From UBA8389 sp964472175 (GTDB taxonomy: Bacteria; Bacteroidota; Bacteroidia; Bacteroidales; UBA1402), in NCBI GenBank assembly GCA_964472175.1, contig CAYYJF010000082.1, positions 1-6,252 on the forward strand: a DNA stretch of 6,252 nt, given 5' to 3'. A program made the position numbers and the translations under genes. The notes beneath the pieces are model-generated. The model ran no database searches, was not told the DNA's origin, and was given only the letters and a program-made list of their open reading frames with translations. Positions 1 through 6,252 of this stretch are shown here, piece by piece (position 1 is the first letter of the stretch; each line of letters starts with the position of its first letter).

Positions 1-2
1 TC

Positions 3-2879
3 ATCGAACAAACGTACGGTTATAATGTTTGTCCCGACCTTCCGGTCTGTACTTCAGACATGGATGAAACCTTTTACCTCTCGGTCAAAAACAACCGTTT
101 AAGCATGGCTTTGCCCGACTTCACATTGAAAAAAAGGGCGCAGTGGTGGGTGGAAGGATTGCAGCATTTTGTGCAGGCGATGGATGCAAATGTTCATCAT
201 TTTTTTTCTGAAATACCTGTTAAAGAGATGGAAAAAAACATTCAGAAATGCGAACAACCAGTGCATGTCTGGTCGCAGTTTCAATCGATGGCCAAACGAT
301 ATCCCAACCAAAAGGCCATCGTGGACGGAACCCGCATTTTTACCTACGATCAATTTCTGACAGACATCCAACAGACGGCTCATTTCATTGGGAAACTGGG
401 ACTTGAAAAGAATTCCCACATATCCATTTGTTTGCCAAGGAGTTATGAATTTTTCGTGTCTCAATGGGCCATCTTGGCATCGGGGCATGTTTTTGTACCC
501 ATTGATGCTTCCACGCCAAATGAAAGAAAGGCTTTTATTTTTCATGATTCCGCATCGGCATTGGTTTTGACCAACATCCAACTGATTGACGCCTTTCCAA
601 AAGAAAAATGCCTGTTTTTCGATCAAATACAAACCAAATCGCAGCCTGTTCTGAGCTTTGATGGCGAACTTTCCGATTTGGCCTATATCATTTATACCAG
701 TGGTTCAACCGGCATTCCCAAAGGGGTTTTGATCGATCACTTGGCATTGAGCACCTTTGTTTTAGCCGCTTCCAAAAAATATGGTATCACCCAAACCGAC
801 CGCATCCTTCAATTCTCTAACCTTGGTTTTGATGCCAGCATTGAAGAGGTGTTCTGTACGCTTAGCCAAGGTGCCACCCTGTATTTGAGAAACGACGACT
901 TATTGGATCCGGCGCAAACCTTTCATTTCAGCAAGCAACACCAAATCACCGTATGGGACTTTCCCACCGCTTTTTGGAGACAGCTTATGCTGGCAAGTCA
1001 GGATTGGGACTTTCCTTCCCACATCAGAGCCATCATCATTGGAGGAGAAGCCATGACCAATGCTGATTTTGACATGTGGAAAAACCACCGGGCGTCTTCA
1101 CGTCGCTTGTTCAATACCTACGGACCCACAGAAACCACTGTCGTAGCCACCGTTTTCGAAGTCACCCCCACGTACAAACTAACCAATGGCATACCCATCG
1201 GACAACCACTGGAAGGCTATCATACAGCCGTTTTGGATACCCATCAAATGGTCGTTCCCAAAGGAATGACAGGCGAACTGTATATTGCCGGGAATGCCCT
1301 TGCCAAAGGCTACTTAAACAGACCGGAAAATGAAGCCAAAGCCTTTGTTTGGATAGAAAACAAACTCGGAAAAACGCGATTCTATGCGACAGGTGATTTG
1401 GTGTATTGCGATCAGGACGAGCAACTTCAATACGTTGGCAGGTCGGACAATCAACTCAAAATCAGGGGCTATCGAGTGGAACCTGGTGAAATTGAAAACC
1501 GATTGACTCAATTGGGCGATTTGAAACACTGCGTGGTGCTTGGACGGGCCAATCAAAGAGGCGAAAAATCGTTGGTGGCCTTTTTCATTCCCAAAACTGC
1601 AGTCGAGAAAGCCGCTGATACCTTGAAATCAGATTTGAAAAAACACGTACCCGACTATATGGTGCCCGACTTGTTTATCGAATTGACGGAGCTTCCCATG
1701 ACACCAAATGGGAAAATAGACCATAAAAAACTGCTTGAAATAGCCCAATCCAGACCTGTTCAAAAGGTAGAAAAGGCCCATCAGGAGCCAATTTCCCCTA
1801 CGGTTGAAAAACTGGTCGACTTGTTTCAATCCATTTTGGATCAGGATCAACTCGGACCAGATGACGACTTTTTTGAACTTGGCGGACATTCGTTGCGTGC
1901 CGTCTCCCTGATGACCCAAATTCAACAACAATTGGGCATTCAACTCCCCCTTTCTTCCCTGATCAGCTGTCCCACACCCCGACTTTTGGGAGCCTGTATT
2001 GAAGGCGATCAAACGGATCAATTCTGGCAATGCATGGTGCCGATTCGTCCTGAAGGCGATAAAATGCCCCTGTATCTGATTCACGGAGCCGGCTTGAATG
2101 TGCTTTTGTATCAATCTCTTGGAAACCATTTGGACAAACATCGTCCCATTTTTGCCATGCAGGCCAAGGGTTTGGACGGTAAAACGGAATTGAGCACCAG
2201 CATTGAAGAAATGGCTGCCGATTATGTGGCAGAAATCCGAAAGAACCAACCCAATGGCCCCTATGCATTGTTTGGTTTCTCGCTTGGTGGCTTTATTGCC
2301 TTTGAAATGGCCAGACAATTGCTCGATCAAAATCAAAAAATTGCTTTTTTGGGGGTGATCGATACGGTCACCACTTTTGCCCAAGAAGAACTTACTATTG
2401 GGAAAAAGCTGTTGGCGATATTGGAAAACCTTTTTGCCAAACCTGCATTTTTAATCGTAGCATTTTGCAAAGAACCCAATGCAGAGAAAATGAAATTTGT
2501 CAAGCAGAAACTCAAAAACTTCAAATTCACCTTGCTGTATTATTTTTCCAGGGTTGGTCTGTATCGGCTAAAACAGGCCTCAGAAACGGCTTCGGATGGC
2601 ACGCCTGTGTATTTAAGCAGCAAAGCGGCTGTGGTGATAGATACGGCTTTGAATCGTTATAAGCTGAAGCCTGCGCCTGTGGTTGTAGATCTATTTAAAG
2701 CCGAAAAACAACAGTTTTACATTCATGATCCAAAAACCTATGGTTGGGACAAGTATGCCACCAAAGGGGTTGTGGTAAAAGCCGTTCCCGGTGCGCATTC
2801 TGATTTGTTTGCGCCGCCCAATGATGTGCATTTTGCCAAATTGCTTAACGACAGACTGGATGAAATTGAAGGACATTGA
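3..2879 (+). CDS. Non-ribosomal peptide synthetase, terminal module (C-domain tail, A, PCP, TE); 5' end outside window
   Basis: Cytoplasmic enzyme that activates one amino acid as an aminoacyl-AMP, loads it on a carrier domain and releases the finished peptide. Residues are counted from the Met codon at 60. That Met is probably internal: the frame stays open to the left edge, and residues 1-55 resemble the C-terminal tail of a condensation domain. The A domain spans about 75-560. It shows core motif A2 (FVPID, 145-149), the P-loop-like A3 (YTSGSTG, 212-218), A4 (FDAS, 257-260), A5 (YGPTE, 354-358), A6 (GELYIAG, 405-411), A7 (ATGDL, 443-447), A8 (about 460-479) and A10 (NGKID, 550-554, with the catalytic Lys552). 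The PCP (about 580-650) has GGHSL at 608-612, with Ser611 as the phosphopantetheine site. The TE (about 660-935) has an HGAG oxyanion segment (675-678), GFSLGG (739-744) and the triad Ser741, Asp768, His913. The frame is intact and ends in TGA. An acyl-CoA ligase fusion is unlikely given the full module. Product unknown. Confidence 0.95.
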   Translation: MEQTYGYNVCPDLPVCTSDMDETFYLSVKNNRLSMALPDFTLKKRAQWWVEGLQHFVQAMDANVHHFFSEIPVKEMEKNIQKCEQPVHVWSQFQSMAKRYPNQKAIVDGTRIFTYDQFLTDIQQTAHFIGKLGLEKNSHISICLPRSYEFFVSQWAILASGHVFVPIDASTPNERKAFIFHDSASALVLTNIQLIDAFPKEKCLFFDQIQTKSQPVLSFDGELSDLAYIIYTSGSTGIPKGVLIDHLALSTFVLAASKKYGITQTDRILQFSNLGFDASIEEVFCTLSQGATLYLRNDDLLDPAQTFHFSKQHQITVWDFPTAFWRQLMLASQDWDFPSHIRAIIIGGEAMTNADFDMWKNHRASSRRLFNTYGPTETTVVATVFEVTPTYKLTNGIPIGQPLEGYHTAVLDTHQMVVPKGMTGELYIAGNALAKGYLNRPENEAKAFVWIENKLGKTRFYATGDLVYCDQDEQLQYVGRSDNQLKIRGYRVEPGEIENRLTQLGDLKHCVVLGRANQRGEKSLVAFFIPKTAVEKAADTLKSDLKKHVPDYMVPDLFIELTELPMTPNGKIDHKKLLEIAQSRPVQKVEKAHQEPISPTVEKLVDLFQSILDQDQLGPDDDFFELGGHSLRAVSLMTQIQQQLGIQLPLSSLISCPTPRLLGACIEGDQTDQFWQCMVPIRPEGDKMPLYLIHGAGLNVLLYQSLGNHLDKHRPIFAMQAKGLDGKTELSTSIEEMAADYVAEIRKNQPNGPYALFGFSLGGFIAFEMARQLLDQNQKIAFLGVIDTVTTFAQEELTIGKKLLAILENLFAKPAFLIVAFCKEPNAEKMKFVKQKLKNFKFTLLYYFSRVGLYRLKQASETASDGTPVYLSSKAAVVIDTALNRYKLKPAPVVVDLFKAEKQQFYIHDPKTYGWDKYATKGVVVKAVPGAHSDLFAPPNDVHFAKLLNDRLDEIEGH

Positions 2880-3014
2880 CGGGAATCAAATCCTTGTTTG
2901 TTATGGAACCGGCAATACCCTGTCGTCTCATGTAGCATTTGAGCAGACTTTTTTCGAATTGTCGCATGAAGCCATTGACTATGCGCTTTTAAAAAAGACT
3001 GTCAAGGGCAAGCC
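2860..3014 (+). CDS. Unidentified small reading frame overlapping the synthetase end, cut by the assembly gap
   Basis: An ATG at 2860 lies inside the last 20 bases of the synthetase gene, in the +1 frame. The frame stays open for 51 full codons to the N run, whereas the other two + frames hit stops soon after 2880. No Shine-Dalgarno sequence is visible. The overlap suggests translational coupling, so this would be the next gene of the same operon. The residues (starting MKLKDIDGNQILVCYG, ending KKTVKGKP) do not match a family I recognise with confidence. The KGKP just before the gap recalls the GKP segment of Sfp-type phosphopantetheinyl transferases, which activate carrier domains, but the usual upstream Arg/Lys-rich F motif of that family is not evident. 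In-frame upstream starts at 2791, 2821 and 2824 are less likely because they lie deeper inside the TE coding region. Function is left open. Confidence 0.5.
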
Positions 3015-3114
3015 NNNNNNNNNNNNNNNNNNNNNNNNNNNNNNNNNNNNNNNNNNNNNNNNNNNNNNNNNNNNNNNNNNNNNNNNNNNNNNNNNNNNNN
3101 NNNNNNNNNNNNNN
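3015..3114. other. Assembly gap (100 N)
   Basis: Exactly 100 consecutive N. This round number is a common placeholder for a scaffold gap of unknown length, so true distance, reading frame and gene content between the two flanks are unknown. Any reading frame drawn across it is artificial. Confidence 0.97.
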
Positions 3115-3210
3115 TTGCAGTTTGGTTTGCAAGAAGGGAAAGAAACTACTTTTTGCATCATCGAAGGATACAAATCAATATTAGCTTTGTCTATAAGGGC
3201 GTATTTTTGA
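3115..3210 (+). other. Short segment after the gap, possible 3' end of a gene lost in the gap
   Basis: In the frame starting at 3115, 31 codons run from the gap edge to a TGA at 3208-3210, ending in residues IIEGYKSILALSIRAYF. Another + frame is also open to a TAA a few bases later, and the minus strand is open from an ATG at 3213-3215 into the gap, so coding is not certain. The hydrophobic ending after EGY is loosely like the C-terminal strand of Sfp-type phosphopantetheinyl transferases. This would fit the idea that the gap interrupts one such gene, but the similarity is weak and the segment may simply be intergenic. Confidence 0.25.
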
Positions 3211-3234
3211 ACCATTTATAACTTTTTATTTTTG
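3206..3234 (+). promoter_or_regulatory. Bacteroidota-type promoter of the GH2 gene
   Basis: A -33 element TTTG (3206-3209) and a -7 element TATTTTTG (3227-3234, matching TAnnTTTG) are separated by 17 nt. This is within the spacing range described for Bacteroidota sigma-ABfA promoters. Transcription would begin near 3240, giving a leader of about 45-50 nt before the ATG at 3287. The leader is AT-rich with a run of nine T and has no Shine-Dalgarno sequence, as is usual in this phylum. In AT-rich DNA such matches can occur by chance. Confidence 0.55.
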
Positions 3235-3286
3235 TATATCTTAGATTTTTTTTTAGTTTCCCATCAAGTTACGAACCTTATCTAAC

Positions 3287-6252
3287 ATGAAAAAAGTAGT
3301 TGGTTTATTCCTCATTTTGTTGAGTTTATCGATTTCAGCACAGCAATCAAAATTTGCGAACGTGTATCAATTTTTAGAGAATACGGCGGTATTTGAAGTC
3401 AATCAGATCGAAGGTCACACGGTTTGTATTCCTTTGAAATCGGTTGGCGATGCCATCAATTTTGAAAAATCGAAGTCAGAAAATGTGCTTTCGTTGAATG
3501 GAAAATGGAAATTCCATTTTGCCAATACACCGGAAGGTACCCCCAACAACTTTTTCACATCCAATTTTAATGATCAGAAATGGTCAGAAATTACGGTTCC
3601 TTCCAACTGGGAAATGCAGGGTTTTGGCGATCCTTTTTTTCGAAATGTTGCCCATCCGTTTCGCTCGAATCCACCTTTTGTTCCCCGCGAATACAACCCG
3701 ACCGGTTCGTATCGAAAAACATTTACCGTACCGGCAAATTGGAAAAACAAACGCATTTTTCTGCGCATGGAAAAAACCGCCTCAGCCTCGTTTGTTTGGA
3801 TCAACGGACAGGAATTGGGCTACAACGAAGGTGCACAAGAGCCTGCCGAATATGATGTAACCAGTTTCCTGAAACCAGGAAAAAACACCATCGCCGTCAA
3901 CGTCATGAAGTATTCGGATGGTGTGTATCTGGAAAGTCAGGACTATTGGCGTCTGGCTGGTATTTTCGATGATGTATGGATGTACGCAAAATCAGATGTA
4001 CATATCTTCGACTGGTATGCCACGACCGACCTGGACGAAAACTATGAGAACGCAAAGCTGAATGTGCAGGTTACGGTAAACAACCAATCGAAATCCGACA
4101 AGCAGAACTACAAGGTTAAAGCTTCGCTGTTTAATGCTGACAATGTATTGGTAAAAAATCTTACATCGAATGCAGTCCAAATCACGGCCGATCATAAGCA
4201 ACAAATTCAAATCACTTCTGACATATCAAATCCCAAAAAGTGGACTGCTGAAACACCCAATCTTTATCGATTAACGCTGGAATTGATCAACAACGAAGGA
4301 AAAACTGAGGAAGTAATTTCCGGTCGCATTGGTTTTAAAGAGACTGAAATTCGCCATCAGGTTTACTATTTGAACGGCAAAGCCATCAAGCTGAATGGCA
4401 TCAATTCACACATGCAACATCCCGATTTGGGGCATACCATGGACGAAGCCACCATTCGGAAAGATTTTGAACTATTAAAACAATTCAATATCAATTGTGT
4501 ACGCATTTCACACTATCCACCTGTCTCACGCTATTTAGAACTGGCCGACGAATATGGATTATTTATTATTGACGAAGCAGGCGTTGAAGCACATGCCACT
4601 GAATATTTATGTAATAGAACCGAATGGGAACCCATGTACCGCGAGCGCGTTCGCAAAATGGTGTTGCGCGACCGGAATCATCCATCCATTCTGTTTTGGA
4701 GTGCCGGCAACGAAAGTGGCGAAGGAAGAAATATTTGTGCCGTCATTGATGAAGGTCGGAAATACGATTCTACACGTTATTGGATGTATGGCGGAAACGC
4801 TTTTTCGCATTCTTGCGAAGAAATTATCGGTCCACGTTACCCTTCACCTTTTGACCTCAAAAAACAGGTGGGGATGGTTCCTGAAAGTGTTGATTCGCGA
4901 CCCTCTTTTATGGACGAGTACCTTTCTATGGCCGGAAATGCCGGTGGCGGACTGGACGAATATTGGGATGTGATTTACCAGTATCCGCGCATCATGGGCG
5001 GTGCAATCTGGGATTTCGTGAGTCCGGGTTTGCGCGAGCCGGTTCGCAAATTGACCGATGCTTCACCCAACAAGGTCTCAACCCACATCATGGGACGCGC
5101 CAAACTGGTTGCCGGTCACGATGGAAAAGGGATTGATCTGAATGGTCACGATCAGTGGGTGGAAGTATATCAGGATAAAAATATTGAAATCTCGGGTAAT
5201 GAACTCACGGTTTCGTTTTGGATTTTCCCACGCGATTTGATGAAAACGGGTGGAATACTGCTTACCAAAGGAAACAATCAATTTGGCTTGCAGCAAAGTG
5301 CCAGCGCACTCGAGTTTTATATCTACACTTCGAAGAAAACTGTTGTCCGTGGTGAATTACCCAAAGATTGGGCACAAAAATGGCATCACGTAGCAGGTGT
5401 TTATGACGGGAAGTCAATATCACTATTTATCGACAACAAAAAGGTGGCAGAAGAGCCAGTCACCGGGAAAATTACCAATTTCCCTTTCCCGCTAAATGTG
5501 GGCAAAAATGCCGAGACACAGGGTCAGCATTTATCCAATTATTTGTGCGATGCCATCATCGACCAGGTCGGTATTTTCCCCAAAGCAATAGAAATCAATG
5601 ATTTGTTCAATGCTACACCCGATTTGAAAAATCGTGCAGCTTTGTGGCTTGATTTTGAACAGGAACAAAAAGAAGGTGAATTTTTCAGCTACGGAATTGG
5701 CGCACGTACTTATGGAAGTATTTTCCCCGATCGCGTTCCGCAGCCTGAAATGTGGCAAATAAAGAAGACGGCTCAACCCATTTCTGTCAAGTGGAGCAAT
5801 GCCGAAAAAATGGAAATTGAAGTGCATAACCGACACTTCTTTATCAATACGAATGCCTTTGAAGCACGTTGGAATTTGGAAGAAAATGGCATCTCCATTG
5901 CTTCGGGTCATTTGAAGGTGGATGTCGAACCGGAAGCAAAAAAAACCTACATCCTTCCTATTCAAAAGCCACAGTTAAAACCCGGTGCAACCTACTTGTT
6001 AACCGTTGGTTTCCATACGAAAGAAGCTGCTCAATGGGCACCAAAGGGTTTTGAATTGTGTTGGGATCAATTGGAAATGCCATGGATCGTTCCTGCCAAT
6101 GAAAAATTGGTACAGCAACAGACCAGTCCTTTAAAAGTGACAGACAATGAACAACAATTGACTGTATCGGGCGTAAATTTCGATTATACCTTCAACAAAG
6201 CCAATGGACAATTGTACTCCATGAAATACATGGGTACAGAATTGCTGAAACA
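3287..6252 (+). CDS. Exported GH2 beta-galactosidase-like glycosidase with inserted LamG domain; 3' end outside window
   Basis: LacZ-like family 2 glycoside hydrolase, probably periplasmic, splitting terminal beta-linked sugars by a retaining mechanism. The ATG at 3287 opens a Sec signal peptide (MKK, hydrophobic core 4-17, likely cut after Ala18 in SISA/QQ); there is no lipobox Cys. Domains: N-terminal sugar-binding fold about 65-235 (PSNWEMQGFGDP at 105-116, Asn120, SQDYWR at 217-222 with Asp219); Ig-like linker 236-355; barrel 356-582; LamG-like domain about 604-774; barrel end about 786-832 (FPDR, 813-816); DUF4981-like domain about 833-930; start of the Bgal small-chain domain from about 945. 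Active site: acid/base Glu476 in GNESG, nucleophile Glu544 in DEY, Glu434 and His436 as magnesium ligands, His375, His409 and Tyr518. LacZ His540 and Asn604 are replaced by Ser547 and Tyr809. No stop in 988 codons; about 200 or more residues should lie beyond the window, so the mature enzyme would exceed E. coli LacZ (1,024 aa). Beta-galactosidase is the nearest name; exact sugar uncertain. Confidence 0.95.
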   Translation, partial: MKKVVGLFLILLSLSISAQQSKFANVYQFLENTAVFEVNQIEGHTVCIPLKSVGDAINFEKSKSENVLSLNGKWKFHFANTPEGTPNNFFTSNFNDQKWSEITVPSNWEMQGFGDPFFRNVAHPFRSNPPFVPREYNPTGSYRKTFTVPANWKNKRIFLRMEKTASASFVWINGQELGYNEGAQEPAEYDVTSFLKPGKNTIAVNVMKYSDGVYLESQDYWRLAGIFDDVWMYAKSDVHIFDWYATTDLDENYENAKLNVQVTVNNQSKSDKQNYKVKASLFNADNVLVKNLTSNAVQITADHKQQIQITSDISNPKKWTAETPNLYRLTLELINNEGKTEEVISGRIGFKETEIRHQVYYLNGKAIKLNGINSHMQHPDLGHTMDEATIRKDFELLKQFNINCVRISHYPPVSRYLELADEYGLFIIDEAGVEAHATEYLCNRTEWEPMYRERVRKMVLRDRNHPSILFWSAGNESGEGRNICAVIDEGRKYDSTRYWMYGGNAFSHSCEEIIGPRYPSPFDLKKQVGMVPESVDSRPSFMDEYLSMAGNAGGGLDEYWDVIYQYPRIMGGAIWDFVSPGLREPVRKLTDASPNKVSTHIMGRAKLVAGHDGKGIDLNGHDQWVEVYQDKNIEISGNELTVSFWIFPRDLMKTGGILLTKGNNQFGLQQSASALEFYIYTSKKTVVRGELPKDWAQKWHHVAGVYDGKSISLFIDNKKVAEEPVTGKITNFPFPLNVGKNAETQGQHLSNYLCDAIIDQVGIFPKAIEINDLFNATPDLKNRAALWLDFEQEQKEGEFFSYGIGARTYGSIFPDRVPQPEMWQIKKTAQPISVKWSNAEKMEIEVHNRHFFINTNAFEARWNLEENGISIASGHLKVDVEPEAKKTYILPIQKPQLKPGATYLLTVGFHTKEAAQWAPKGFELCWDQLEMPWIVPANEKLVQQQTSPLKVTDNEQQLTVSGVNFDYTFNKANGQLYSMKYMGTELLK
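5096..5608 (+). other. LamG / concanavalin A-like domain coding segment inside the GH2 gene
   Basis: Residues about 604-774 of the GH2 protein carry the usual marks of a LamG-type jelly roll: an early strand ending near GKGIDLNG (613-620), LTVSFWIFP (640-648), WHHVAGVYDG (699-708), an SLFIDNKKV strand (712-720) and a closing AIIDQVGIFPKAI (756-768). It sits between barrel strand 8 (GGAIWDF, 571-577) and the FPDR segment that belongs to the end of the LacZ catalytic domain. The likely role is carbohydrate binding or shaping of the active-site entrance; that role is inferred. Boundaries are approximate. Confidence 0.85.

Noticed and set aside
60..62. ATG as the true start of the synthetase gene
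   Set aside because: The frame is open to the left edge and the residues after this Met already belong to a condensation-like domain tail, so it is most likely internal.
99..632. Minus-strand open frame of 177 codons
   Set aside because: Antisense to the C-tail and early A domain; no family features and no plausible start signals.
1629..2384. Minus-strand open frame of 251 codons
   Set aside because: It lies wholly within the PCP and TE coding region, whose + frame has conserved motifs; the antisense translation shows no recognisable domain.
3202..3209. A second TATTTTTG as -7 element
   Set aside because: The nearest upstream TTTG (3186-3189) is only 12 nt away, too close for the known spacing; its TTTG serves better as the -33 element of the next box.
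2791..3210. Plus-strand frame running across the N run
   Set aside because: The gap length is arbitrary, so the joined frame is artificial; only the parts on each side can be judged, and the part before 2860 lies inside the TE.
2979..3215. Minus-strand frame running across the N run
   Set aside because: It depends on the N run; the right-hand part is only about 34 codons without any family signature.
3169..3237. Inverted repeat ATACAAA / TTTGTAT
   Set aside because: Seven AT-rich pairs separated by a wide loop, overlapping the promoter; no T-tract geometry of a terminator.
3241..3285. Inverted repeat TTAGAT / ATCTAA in the GH2 leader
   Set aside because: Only six AT-rich pairs separated by 33 nt; expected by chance and not a credible terminator or riboswitch.
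4554..4973. Plus-strand 139-codon frame inside the GH2 gene
   Set aside because: It overlaps in another frame the segment encoding both catalytic glutamates of the GH2 protein; a shadow frame.

Overview
The window looks like part of a Bacteroidota genome, probably a draft or metagenome assembly. The evidence is moderate GC, a Bacteroidota-type promoter (TTTG, 17-nt spacer, TATTTTTG) before the second large gene, no Shine-Dalgarno sequence at its start, and an exported family 2 glycoside hydrolase of a kind common in this phylum. All genes that can be supported are on the + strand. A run of exactly 100 N (3015-3114) splits the window into two contigs, so the order and distance across it are assumed, not observed.

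Left contig (1-3014): this holds the 3' end of a non-ribosomal peptide synthetase gene that is open through the left edge. What is visible is the terminal module: the tail of a condensation-like domain, a complete adenylation (A) domain, a peptidyl carrier (PCP/T) domain and a type I thioesterase (TE) with an intact Ser-Asp-His triad. The specificity pocket reads D-A-E-D-I-G-T-V-V-K. Two acidic side chains in it suggest a basic amino acid, tentatively Lys or Arg-like. A second reading frame starts inside the last 20 bases of this gene and runs into the gap. It is probably a translationally coupled accessory gene. A phosphopantetheinyl transferase is one weakly supported possibility.

Right contig (3115-6252): a short AT-rich segment, possibly the tail of a gene lost in the gap, leads into a promoter and then a long open frame from 3287 through the right edge (988 residues seen, no stop). 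It encodes a secreted, LacZ-like GH2 enzyme with all main catalytic residues. A LamG (concanavalin A-like) domain is inserted just after the last barrel strand. Two residues that in E. coli LacZ hold the galactose O6 and sodium site, His540 and Asn604, align with Ser547 and Tyr809, so the natural substrate may not be a plain beta-galactoside.

The synthetase would work in the cytoplasm making a peptide that the TE releases, while the GH2 enzyme would work in the periplasm on glycans. Nothing in the sequence links the two functionally. I found no RNA genes, mobile elements, CRISPR arrays or clear terminators.
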